A stretch of DNA of 8,983 bases from an uncultured Oscillospiraceae bacterium (GCA_934546725.1 CAKTED010000051.1:1-8983); one strand, 5' to 3'. Positions 1 to 6,679 are shown, counted from the stretch's first letter. Notes: generated by a model from the sequence alone, not told the origin. A program made the numbers and translations.

Positions 1-1752
1 CTCCTGGTGCGCGAGGTCTACGGCGTTGAGCAGCGTGCACATCTGAGTGCACCAGTAGTTCATCTGCTTGTCGAAGGACTCGAGAACCTGGTCGAAGCTG
101 GTCATGTCAGCCAGGCTGCCTGTCTGGGGACCAAGGCGCTTGCCAAGCTTGCCGCACTTCTCCCAACGCTCGCAGGAGGGGCCGCAGTGCAGGCAGCGGC
201 CATCATTGATCGCAAGCTCGAGAACCTTTGCCATGTTCATGTGACCGGCATCATGCCAGCCGTAGGTCTTGCCGGAAACGTCCGGCTCAACGCAGCCGAC
301 GACCTGGTAGTCTCTTGCGTCGGTAAGCTCAATGTCAGAGGAGAGCATGCTGGGAATGGTAACATCGTCATTGAAGATTTTGGGCTCGCCGGTACCCATG
401 CGGATGCAGTTGGCGACCTTCACCTTCAGCTCCCAGGGAGTATTGGCGTGCATGCGCACGGCAAGCCAGGGGTTGGGAACACGAACGTGCGCGTGAGCGT
501 CAAGCACCATGAAGGTGAGGTCGTTCGTCGCGTCAACACCGTCCTTGCCTATGCCGCCGACAGTGAGGCAGGGGCCGCCGATGCCGCCGTTGCCGAAGGT
601 ATGAATGAGAATGTGGCTGCGAAGCTTGTTGAGATCCCAGATTTTTATATAGAAGTTCTCAATGAGCTCCTGCATGAACTCGCGCTTTGCCGTACCGGTC
701 TCGATATCGTGTTTGTAGTAGGGGAACATGTACTGGTCGAAGCGGCCATAGGAGATGGAGTGGCCGTTGCACTCGATGAGTATCATGCAGTTTGCAAGGT
801 GAACGAGCTGGATGGCCTCCCAGAACGTGCGGGGAGGATTCTCCGCGATCCAGGCGCAGTTTGCGGACATCTGCTCAAGCTCGGCGCGGCGGGCGGGATC
901 GGAACATTCCGCGGCCTTCTCCGCAAGCAGTGCCGCATAGCGCTTGCAGTGGTTGATGGAGCCCTCGTTGGAAATGGCTCTGTAAAAATTGTAGCGCTTC
1001 ATATCCTCGGGCTTCTGGAGGTCAACGCTCTCCATTTCAGCGATGATTTTCTTACGGATTCCGCCGAAGCCAAGGGAGAAAAGACGCTCATAGTCAAGGC
1101 CGAGGTGACCGGCGCCGCAGAAAATATATGCGTCGGCGAAGAAAACGCCCTTGCCTGCATGGCTTCCCTTGAGTACCTCCTCGGTCACGAGGGAGTTTGT
1201 AAGATCCTCAATGGCGTGGCCGTCCCAGAAATCGCGGATGGCGTCCATGCGGTCCTGCGTATCCTGCGTGTAGGAGAAATAGTCGTGCGTGCGCTCCTCA
1301 CTGTAATCCATGAGGCCCTGGTGCATCTCGTCGCAGACCCAGTCGATGCCGAACTCGGGATGGACGGGAGCGCCCTTCTTGTCGCAGCCGAGGCCGCCGA
1401 CGATGAGCTCGTCGTCATATACATAGATGGGGGTGTGCTCAAGAACGTTTTTGATGCCGTAGGCGCACTTGACCTCCTGCGTCTCGCCGGGGTGGGCCTT
1501 ATAGGCCTCCGTTACGAGCTCGGCTCTCTCGGGAGAGACGAAGCCGTTCGTCGTGCGCTCGGTGACGCTCAGAATGCGGTTTATGCGGTCAAAGGGGGAG
1601 GAGTTCGGCGTGTTGCCGGAAATGCCGATGCCCCATTCCTTATCGAAGGGCTCGATGGCCTGAGGATGAGTGTCGACATAGCACGCGTTCTTGTAGGTGT
1701 TCGTGTTCTGTCTGAGATTCTCGTCACTTGTGATGGGAGTATGACAGCTCAT
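1..1752 (-). CDS. Glycyl radical enzyme, diol-dehydratase-like (partial, 3' end off window)
   Basis: The minus-strand frame is open from ATG at 1752 to the window edge: 584 codons, lacking the C-terminal glycyl-radical domain (family length about 780-850). Seen: the active-site loop GCVEP with Cys487 and Glu489; a GAGH...DY block with His216; an NGHS block with His331-Ser332; FND before the Cys loop; and GWHDAG with Asp501. The spacings His216-271-Cys487-14-Asp501 closely match what I recall for B12-independent glycerol dehydratase (His164, Cys433, Asp447), and position 216 is His rather than the Asp of choline lyase CutC. A vicinal-diol eliminase is therefore the best guess, but sulfolyases such as HpsG/IslA share GCxE, so the substrate is unassigned. 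Odd: a Cys quartet at 520, 523, 527 and 533 just after the active site. GTGAGG lies 8 nt before the start. A radical-SAM activase is expected beyond the left edge. Confidence 0.93.
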   Translation of the reverse strand, partial: MSCHTPITSDENLRQNTNTYKNACYVDTHPQAIEPFDKEWGIGISGNTPNSSPFDRINRILSVTERTTNGFVSPERAELVTEAYKAHPGETQEVKCAYGIKNVLEHTPIYVYDDELIVGGLGCDKKGAPVHPEFGIDWVCDEMHQGLMDYSEERTHDYFSYTQDTQDRMDAIRDFWDGHAIEDLTNSLVTEEVLKGSHAGKGVFFADAYIFCGAGHLGLDYERLFSLGFGGIRKKIIAEMESVDLQKPEDMKRYNFYRAISNEGSINHCKRYAALLAEKAAECSDPARRAELEQMSANCAWIAENPPRTFWEAIQLVHLANCMILIECNGHSISYGRFDQYMFPYYKHDIETGTAKREFMQELIENFYIKIWDLNKLRSHILIHTFGNGGIGGPCLTVGGIGKDGVDATNDLTFMVLDAHAHVRVPNPWLAVRMHANTPWELKVKVANCIRMGTGEPKIFNDDVTIPSMLSSDIELTDARDYQVVGCVEPDVSGKTYGWHDAGHMNMAKVLELAINDGRCLHCGPSCERWEKCGKLGKRLGPQTGSLADMTSFDQVLESFDKQMNYWCTQMCTLLNAVDLAHQE

Positions 1753-1760
1753 TTACAATA

Positions 1761-1766
1761 CCTCAC
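1761..1766 (-). promoter_or_regulatory. Ribosome binding site of the glycyl radical enzyme gene
   Basis: On the minus strand GTGAGG lies 8 nt upstream of the ATG at 1752. It supports this ATG as the start. Confidence 0.75.
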
Positions 1767-1832
1767 TTCTGTTCTGATTTATTTAAATAAAAATATTAAC
1801 AATGTTTTTTCAACCTTTTCCTTTTCACTCTT

Positions 1833-1862
1833 ATTATATAGCGAACAGCTCGTAAATCGCAA
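1833..1862 (-). promoter_or_regulatory. Sigma-A-type promoter for the glycyl radical enzyme gene
   Basis: Minus strand: -35 TTGCGA (1862-1857), 18-nt spacer, perfect -10 TATAAT (1838-1833). Transcription would begin near 1826, leaving a 5' leader of about 75 nt. The weak -35 would suit an activator-dependent promoter, in keeping with the nearby regulator gene and operator-like repeats (inference). Confidence 0.65.
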
Positions 1863-1967
1863 TGTCAGCTCAAAACAAAAATTTGTCCAAAGTAGAATGG
1901 CATAGCACCAGTCCGCCCAGGCTGAATAAAGTGCAAAAATAAATATTTGTAATATTGAACGAGAAGG

Positions 1968-1998
1968 TTTGTGCGGTGAGCACAAAATGCGGCACAAA
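1968..1998. promoter_or_regulatory. Operator-like inverted repeat TTTGTGC-n5-GCACAAA with an added half-site
   Basis: TTTGTGC (1968-1974), five bases, then GCACAAA (1980-1986) form a perfect 7-bp inverted repeat. A third copy, GCACAAA, lies at 1992-1998, 12 bases after the second, and a related TTGTGC at 2043-2048. The centre is about 150 bp upstream of the predicted start of the radical enzyme transcript. No U-run follows on either strand, so this is not a terminator. The same heptamer recurs upstream of the fucose-isomerase-like gene. Binding by the neighbouring PucR-like protein is inference. Confidence 0.5.
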
Positions 1999-2059
1999 AC
2001 TGACTTTCGGCGAACATGTCATGCCGCGGTAACAATATAAAATTGTGCCAAATGCCATG

Positions 2060-2076
2060 AAAAACGCATGTTGCGC
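2060..2076 (-). terminator. Weak terminator-like hairpin after the regulator gene
   Basis: Minus strand: CGCA-ACA-TGCG is followed directly by five T, about 35 nt past the regulator stop. The stem is only 4 bp plus a possible G-U pair, so termination here may be poor and some read-through into the radical enzyme gene is possible. Confidence 0.3.
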
Positions 2077-2108
2077 ATTAAGCTGCAGCTGATTGGCGTT
2101 CAGGCATT

Positions 2109-3707
2109 TTACGCAAGCTCATCGCCATTCATGGTTTTCAGCATGAGTATTGCAAGCAGCAGATTCAGTCTTACGTCGGGATCCTCAAGGTCGAAAGCAT
2201 AGGCGTCGCAGATGCGATTTATGCGGTAGGCAATGTTATTGCGGTGCATGTACAGCGCCTGCGCAACGATGCTTGCGCGGCGCTCGTGGCGCAAATACAG
2301 ATAGAGCATTTGAACATTGTTCGATGAGTGTTCAAGATCGGTCTTATACAGCTCGCGCACGGCCGTCCAGTACGGACTGTCCTGCCACGACATGGAGCCC
2401 TTCAGCCGTTTTGATACGGCGTAAAACATGCTGAAGCGTTCGTAAGGCCAGATGCGGGGGTGTTCCACGTTATCGCGAATGTCCGGAAGCGTGGCTGTTT
2501 TGCCGTAAACGGTGCTGTAGCTCAGCGCCAGGCAGGCGTCGGTATATGATCTGGAGAAGTCGGAAAGAGAGGTGAAGTGCATGCTCAGTCCGCACTGAGC
2601 CGACTGCTTTTCGAGTATTTCGTTAAGCTGAGAGAAAAACTCCCTGCTTTTTGGCTGCATCGGAAGCTCGGACGGGGCTCTGGCGAGGATGACCGCACGC
2701 TGCTGATAAATTACGGACAGCGAGCGCGGGAAAAGCTTGGACACCTCGGTACGAATATTGCTCAGAAACGGCTGAGACGGATGCTCCGACGCGACGACGA
2801 GCAGCCTGAAGCTGCCGTTGTACGGTATCCCGGCGGAATTCAGCCGCGTACGGACGGAGTCGCGCTTTTCCGGGTCGTTTTCTATGAGGTCTGATATGAG
2901 CTGATCCGTAGAGTTGCCGATTTTTATAATGTCGTTGCGCTCCTTGATTATAAATGTATTGAGCACGTCGAGCAGCATTTTGAAAAGGTCGAGCAGACCG
3001 GGAGTATACGGCATATGGTCGCAGACCATGACTATGTGCATGAAGTACGCGTCGCGAAATTTGAAAACACGGTTCACCATCAGGTACTGGCTCAGCTCCG
3101 GAATGATGGAGGTATAAATGTCCTGCTTTGTGTTCCATTCGTCGTAGCAGCCGGCCTTCTTGAAGCCGACGAGCGTTTCCTCGGGATGGTAGCCGTATTT
3201 GCGCAGGCGCAGAGTTACCTGATCGTCCGTGTCCGTGTCCGTGCTGGCGATGAGGCGCATGGAGGAGTCGGAAACGTTGATGGAGTTTTTTATTATGCTG
3301 CGGCTGAGGTTCAGAACGCTTTGCAGGCCTTCGTTTTTTGCGGCGGCCATCCACATTGCCGTGTTCCAGTCGGATATTTCATCAAATCGATCCTTAACGA
3401 TGGTGTAAAGCCGGCTTATATCCATGTTTTCCGTAACTATGAGCTTGCCGGAAAGCGCTTCATCAGTTTCATCGTCGCGCCGGAAGCGGTCGCGCAGGCA
3501 GAGAAAGCGGAGCCCCGGATGCGCCTGCGTGCGAAGAAGCGCCACGGATAGCGGAGCGACGTAAAGCACGTCCGGCGAATAGCTCTCGCTGTCGGAGTCG
3601 ATAAAGAGCTTTACCTGAGAGAATATGCACTGAGGGTCGGCGTTCATATAGTTTTCACAGTAAAAATCGCGCAACGCTTCAATGACGAGATTAAGCGATA
3701 TTCCCAT
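2109..3707 (-). CDS. PucR/CdaR-family transcriptional regulator
   Basis: 532 residues. The C-terminal ~70 residues form a PucR-type helix-turn-helix: LYLRHERRASIVAQ, then HRNNIAYRINRI (about 488-499), then DPDVRLNLLLAI. This is the pattern of PucR/CdaR activators, in which a response-regulator-like core precedes a terminal HTH. The middle (about 270-390) has alternating strands and helices like the degenerate GGDEF-like domain of CdaR, and 120-260 may be a GAF-like sensor (weaker). No membrane segments are seen. The frame extends 32 codons upstream to 3803, but GGGAGG (3718-3713) sits 5 nt before the ATG at 3707 and the extension reads like A/T-rich promoter sequence, so I chose 3707. The position between two divergent metabolic arms suggests a local regulator that senses the substrate or an intermediate. 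Confidence 0.9.
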   Translation of the reverse strand: MGISLNLVIEALRDFYCENYMNADPQCIFSQVKLFIDSDSESYSPDVLYVAPLSVALLRTQAHPGLRFLCLRDRFRRDDETDEALSGKLIVTENMDISRLYTIVKDRFDEISDWNTAMWMAAAKNEGLQSVLNLSRSIIKNSINVSDSSMRLIASTDTDTDDQVTLRLRKYGYHPEETLVGFKKAGCYDEWNTKQDIYTSIIPELSQYLMVNRVFKFRDAYFMHIVMVCDHMPYTPGLLDLFKMLLDVLNTFIIKERNDIIKIGNSTDQLISDLIENDPEKRDSVRTRLNSAGIPYNGSFRLLVVASEHPSQPFLSNIRTEVSKLFPRSLSVIYQQRAVILARAPSELPMQPKSREFFSQLNEILEKQSAQCGLSMHFTSLSDFSRSYTDACLALSYSTVYGKTATLPDIRDNVEHPRIWPYERFSMFYAVSKRLKGSMSWQDSPYWTAVRELYKTDLEHSSNNVQMLYLYLRHERRASIVAQALYMHRNNIAYRINRICDAYAFDLEDPDVRLNLLLAILMLKTMNGDELA

Positions 3708-3712
3708 ATAAA

Positions 3713-3718
3713 CCTCCC
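3713..3718 (-). promoter_or_regulatory. Ribosome binding site deciding the regulator start
   Basis: Minus strand GGGAGG, 5 nt before the ATG at 3707. It argues against the longer frame starting at 3803. Confidence 0.8.
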
Positions 3719-3799
3719 AAAATTGTGTGTTTTTACTGATATTGAATACAAAATATACAATAACTGATAGTGCAAAGCCTGTCCTGTATTCAGAATAAA

Positions 3800-3834
3800 G
3801 CACAAATCACAAAAAATCAAGCATATATTTGTGC
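3800..3834. promoter_or_regulatory. Second pair of GCACAAA/TTTGTGC heptamers
   Basis: GCACAAA (3800-3806) is followed directly by the near-copy TCACAAA (3807-3813), and TTTGTGC lies at 3828-3834. These heptamers are identical to those upstream of the radical enzyme and lie about 120-150 bp upstream of the candidate fucose-isomerase-like transcript start, a similar distance. Likely sites for the shared regulator (inference). Confidence 0.45.
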
Positions 3835-3917
3835 GTAGAGCAAAATGGCAAAAATTTCATATACGCAAAATGCAAAACGGTTACAAAAAATCCGTTGCAA
3901 TTGACAAATGCTGAATA

Positions 3918-3947
3918 TTGACCTGCGTTTTTGTAGGTACGCCTAAT
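3918..3947 (+). promoter_or_regulatory. Candidate promoter of the fucose-isomerase-like operon
   Basis: -35 TTGACC (3918-3923), 18-nt spacer, imperfect -10 CCTAAT (3942-3947). A second -35-like TTGACA at 3901-3906 has no good -10 at 17 nt. A/T-rich TAAAAT/TATACT hexamers at 3964-3974 are an alternative -10 without a clear -35. Confidence 0.4.
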
Positions 3948-4049
3948 GAAAATCGGAAAACGATAAAATATACTCGAAGCATGGCGGTTCTGAAATGAAC
4001 TGGAAAATCGGAATCAAATCGGAATTAAAAAGAAAGAAGGAACAGCAAA

Positions 4050-5585
4050 ATGATAAGAAAAGGTAATGAAGTGGTTCTTAACGTAAGACCGGTCGTTATT
4101 GGCTTCGAGCATCTGTATTATTATGAGGGACCATGTCGCTTCGGCAAGGGCGAGGCGCTTCAGCCCGGATACGACCGTCTGGTAAATGCGCAGAAGACTG
4201 AGGAGTTCATGGCGAATCTTCGCAGGTATGCGCCCGAGGGCGTGAACATCATGGATCCTGTATGCGGCAGCAGAACGGATGACTGGGACAACAGCGAGGA
4301 AATGTGGGAGCGCTTTAAGGAAGCCATTCTCCCGGCAGATTATCTTGTTGTTTTCTGCGACATCGGCGTAGACGAGCTTACGATAGAGATGTGCCAGCGC
4401 TTCCGCAAGCCCATGGCGATAACTCCCATGTCCGCTTACTCCACGCCTACTCTCTGCGCTGCGATCGGCAGCAGAAACCTCTGCGAGTTTAAGGGCTTTA
4501 TGAAGTGGGAGGATCTTGGCTATTATCTTGGCATCATGCGCGCACGCAAGGTTATGCAGAGCACCCGTGTAATGCTCGTATCAAGAATGAACTCTCAGGT
4601 ATCCAAGTCCTCTGTTGACACCTTCATCAGCCATGACGCCATAACGGACAGACTTGGAGTTCAGTTCAGATACGTCAACCTTCACGAACTGCTTGACGAT
4701 ATGCAGCCCGCCCGTGAGGAGGGTAACTACACCACCCCCGGCCGTAAGACCTGGAATCTTGACGATAACGATATGGCCGAGATCGAGAAGCTGGCCGACG
4801 AGCTCATGAACAACGCAGCCGAGGTTCAGGTGGACCGCAAGTATCTTGTAAACTCCCTCAAGGCATATTACACCGTTAAAAAGCGCATGGACTTCCTGGA
4901 TTGCAACGCCTTTACCGCACCCTGCCCTGACGCCTGCTCCACGCGCCGCATAAACCAGGGTCAGTTCACCTTCTGCCTTACTCATACGCTCAATATGGAA
5001 AACGGTATACCCTCTGCCTGCGAGTATGACGTTGACGCCGTTCTTTCCGAGCAGGCGCTCATCGCCGTTTCCCGCAAGTTCCCCTATATGGGCAATACCT
5101 CCCCTCTGCCGATGGAGGGCGGAAAGTTCCAGTGGCGCTTCGGCTCCACCGAAGAGGGACAGGCAAAGCTCATGAGCGACCCGACGAACGTATACCTCAT
5201 GCAGCACTCCGTTGCCCATCGCCGCATAAGCGATCCTGAGAAGACGTCTCCGTTTGCACTGCGTCATTTTGCCTATGACCAGAAGTGGGGCGCCGTCATG
5301 CGTCACGACTTTGATAAGGATGCCGGACAGACCATGACCGTCTGCCGCTTCTCACCCGACGGAAGGAAGCTCTTCATCGGGAAGGGAACCGTTATCTGCG
5401 GCGACGGATATGATCTTGATAACTGCAATAACCTCGTTTACTTCCGCGTTGAGGATCAGAAAAAATTCTTTGAGGCACAGAATAATGTGGGCAATCATCT
5501 TGCCATGGTTTATGGCGATTATACGCAGCAGCTCAGAGATCTCGCGGCGTCCCTGAACGTCGAGGTCGTCGAGCCTGAGAAATGA
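4050..5585 (+). CDS. L-fucose/L-arabinose isomerase-like protein
   Basis: 511 residues, shorter than FucI (about 590). The last third has the FucI/AraA C-terminal look: GIPSACEYDVDAVLS (319-333), a VAHRR...RHFAYD stretch (388-410), CRF...GKG (432-446) and GNHLAMVYGD (481-490). In E. coli FucI the catalytic metal is held, as I recall, by Glu337, Asp361 and His528. Here Glu325 and, 24 residues later, Asn349 occupy the first two places, with His483 as the likely third, so one metal ligand appears to be Asn. The protein may isomerise an unusual sugar or have a different activity. AAGGAA lies 7 nt before the ATG. The stop overlaps the next start (ATGA), so the two genes are translated together. 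No fucK or fucA neighbours are present, so I do not call it FucI. Confidence 0.8.
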   Translation: MIRKGNEVVLNVRPVVIGFEHLYYYEGPCRFGKGEALQPGYDRLVNAQKTEEFMANLRRYAPEGVNIMDPVCGSRTDDWDNSEEMWERFKEAILPADYLVVFCDIGVDELTIEMCQRFRKPMAITPMSAYSTPTLCAAIGSRNLCEFKGFMKWEDLGYYLGIMRARKVMQSTRVMLVSRMNSQVSKSSVDTFISHDAITDRLGVQFRYVNLHELLDDMQPAREEGNYTTPGRKTWNLDDNDMAEIEKLADELMNNAAEVQVDRKYLVNSLKAYYTVKKRMDFLDCNAFTAPCPDACSTRRINQGQFTFCLTHTLNMENGIPSACEYDVDAVLSEQALIAVSRKFPYMGNTSPLPMEGGKFQWRFGSTEEGQAKLMSDPTNVYLMQHSVAHRRISDPEKTSPFALRHFAYDQKWGAVMRHDFDKDAGQTMTVCRFSPDGRKLFIGKGTVICGDGYDLDNCNNLVYFRVEDQKKFFEAQNNVGNHLAMVYGDYTQQLRDLAASLNVEVVEPEK

Positions 5586-6046
5586 GCGCCGAAGAAAAAA
5601 ATTCGCCTGAAAGGGCGCGGCAGCTGATACTTCGCTTCGGTGAGGCGGCGGAGCGGGAAATGGATGCTGTAAAATCCGCATGCCCGCTTACGGAAGAAGC
5701 TTTCAACGGGCATATGTTCAATTACATATTGTATAAATTTCTGCTGCTACCGGAGGAAGTGAAAAGCCGTGACTTCAATGATCTTGCCGAGCAGAGTTTG
5801 GCAAAAAGCGCAGGAATATCCAAAGACCTTGTGAAGGAATTTGATCAGGCGCAGAGCTGCAGCGGCACGTCGTCCGTAATGGCGAAAAAGGTGCTGCTGT
5901 TCATGAAGCTTCAGCGCGAGCTGAATATAAAGCTCCCGGCGGAGGGCTCGGCCAGAGTGAAAAGCATCGACGAGCTCATACGGCTTGTCTGGCTTGAGGC
6001 ATCTACAGACAGGGACAGCGCTGTTTTTGAACACATCAGGATCTGA
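5582..6046 (+). CDS. Small protein with ACP-like C-terminal half, no phosphopantetheine serine
   Basis: 154 residues, probably all helical and cytosolic. Residues 97-137 follow the helix II-IV pattern of acyl carrier proteins: LQRELNIKLPAEGSARVKSIDELIRLV parallels the LEEEF..EIP..(D/E)A.KI.TV.. stretch of ACP. When aligned, the serine of the ACP DSL motif falls at Met100; the nearest serines (97, 98) are out of register, so it probably carries no phosphopantetheine. The N-terminal 90 residues are unrecognised. The start overlaps the stop of the fucose-isomerase-like gene (ATGA). The following gene is a broken SufS-like desulfurase/aminotransferase, perhaps its partner. The function is unknown; the ACP-like reading is from pattern alone. 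Confidence 0.75.
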   Translation: MSAEEKNSPERARQLILRFGEAAEREMDAVKSACPLTEEAFNGHMFNYILYKFLLLPEEVKSRDFNDLAEQSLAKSAGISKDLVKEFDQAQSCSGTSSVMAKKVLLFMKLQRELNIKLPAEGSARVKSIDELIRLVWLEASTDRDSAVFEHIRI

Positions 6047-6057
6047 ATCATACGAAA

Positions 6058-6091
6058 GGCGCCGCTGCGGTAAATTTTCCGCGGCGGCGCC
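6058..6091 (+). other. GC-rich intercistronic hairpin
   Basis: GGCGCCGCTGCGG (6058-6070), loop TAAATTTT, CCGCGGCGGCGCC (6079-6091): a 13-bp stem with one G-U pair. It begins 11 nt after the preceding stop and ends 7 nt before the ribosome binding site of the next gene. No U-run follows, so it is more likely an mRNA-stability or attenuating structure than a terminator. Confidence 0.7.
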
Positions 6092-6454
6092 GACGACAGG
6101 GGAAGCGGCAATGAATAATGAGCTTGAACATGCGAGAGCGGATTTTCCCATACTTTCGCGGCAGATACGGGGAAAGCCCCTTGTCTATCTTGATAATGCC
6201 GCCAGCATGCAGATGTCACGCGCCGTCATGAAAAAAATGCGTGAGCAGCAGGCGGAGTTTCACGCTAACGTACATCGAGGAATACATTACCTGAGCGAGC
6301 GGTCGACGGAGCGGATGGAGAAAGCCCGTGAGACCGTGCGCCGCTTCATAAACGCCGAAAGCGCGGGCGAGATCATCTTCACGAGCGGCTCGACGCAGAG
6401 CGTAAACCTCGCAGCGATGGCGCTTGAGGGTACCGTGATAATGCGCGGGAACGC

Positions 6455-6514
6455 CGTGGCGGGCTTGGATTTTTGTGCAAGAAAGGCTTCGTCTCTGCAA
6501 ATATCGCGTATCAT
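6455..6514 (-). pseudogene. def: Peptide deformylase N-terminal remnant
   Basis: On the minus strand, ATG at 6514 begins MIRDICRDEAFLAQKSKPAT, the typical start of Firmicute peptide deformylases (MI(R/K).I..D..FL..KS.PAT). After the Thr (6455) all resemblance ends and the sequence becomes the antisense of the SufS-like gene. The HEXXH-type metal site and the G.G.AA motif are missing, so the product would be inactive. AGAGG lies 10 nt upstream of this ATG, with a good promoter beyond it. Only about 20 residues support the call, but start, ribosome binding site and promoter all agree. An alternative in-frame ATG at 6523 lies too close to AGAGG. Confidence 0.65.
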
Positions 6515-6606
6515 ACCGGTCATACCTCTTTTTGAAAATTTGAAATTAACGGATGAGCCGGATTGGATCCGACTGTCCGAAATGAGATATATAACATTAC
6601 TTTATA

Positions 6607-6635
6607 ATTATACATATAAGATTTTCTGCTTTCAA
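6607..6635 (-). promoter_or_regulatory. Sigma-A promoter for the deformylase remnant
   Basis: Minus strand: -35 TTGAAA (6635-6630), 17-nt spacer, perfect -10 TATAAT (6612-6607). It predicts a start near 6600 and a leader of about 85 nt. It is back-to-back with the aspS promoter. If active, it would now drive antisense RNA across the SufS-like remnant. Confidence 0.7.
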
Positions 6636-6679
6636 GAAAAAACCGAATGAAATTAAGCGATATTTGTACTGCGCAGCTA

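Larger units (their letters stand above)
1753..2108. other. Intergenic region between the glycyl radical enzyme and regulator genes
   Basis: These 356 bases, richer in A+T than the genes on either side, hold the promoter and ribosome binding site of the radical enzyme gene, the TTTGTGC operator-like repeats, and a weak terminator-like hairpin after the regulator gene. Short open frames here (60-70 codons, minus strand) overlap the promoter, have no convincing ribosome binding site and resemble nothing I know, so I see no gene. Confidence 0.6.
3708..4049. other. Divergent intergenic control region
   Basis: These 342 bases are A/T-rich. They hold the regulator's ribosome binding site, a second pair of TTTGTGC/GCACAAA heptamers, a candidate promoter for the fucose-isomerase-like gene, and three copies of AATCGGAA (3951, 4006, 4017) in its leader. 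On the minus strand TTGCAC near 3770 could be a -35 element for the regulator, but I find no convincing -10 at the right spacing. No coding sequence is seen. Confidence 0.6.
6111..6650 (+). pseudogene. Truncated SufS-like cysteine desulfurase / class V aminotransferase
   Basis: AGGGGAAG lies just before the ATG at 6111. The first ~115 residues match the N-terminus of SufS-type PLP enzymes: DFPILSRQIRGKPLVYLDNAAS (residues 11-32), NVHRGIHYLSERSTE (about 48-62), ARETVRRFINA, and EIIFTSGSTQSVNLA. The similarity stops near 6455. From there the frame runs through the antisense of a deformylase stub and its promoter to a chance stop at 6648-6650, giving a 179-residue chimera in place of about 400. 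The PLP lysine, the catalytic cysteine and the EHHSN region are absent, so it cannot be an active desulfurase. Lies 64 bases after the ACP-like gene and was probably part of the same operon. A deletion or an assembly join explains it. Confidence 0.8.

Noticed and set aside
7..1905. Long open frame (632 codons) on the plus strand
   Set aside because: It is the codon-aligned antisense of the glycyl radical enzyme. It shows no recognisable domain and no ribosome binding site, while the minus strand carries the GCVEP loop, promoter and ribosome binding site.
1968..1998. Inverted repeat as a transcription terminator
   Set aside because: Seven-bp arms with no U-run on either strand. The recurrence of the heptamer in the other intergenic region fits an operator better.
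1779..2058. Two overlapping short minus-strand frames of 72 and 62 codons
   Set aside because: They cover the radical enzyme promoter and operator-like repeats, have no good ribosome binding site and no family resemblance.
3708..3803. N-terminal extension of the regulator with a hydrophobic stretch that could be read as a membrane anchor
   Set aside because: GGGAGG lies at ideal spacing before the ATG at 3707, and the extension overlaps A/T-rich control DNA, so the hydrophobic residues come from untranslated sequence.
4050..5585. Calling the gene fucI in a fucose-to-propanediol operon with the radical enzyme as propanediol dehydratase
   Set aside because: The protein is shorter than FucI, a metal ligand appears changed, and fuculokinase, aldolase and microcompartment genes are not present, so a specific fucose pathway is not supported.
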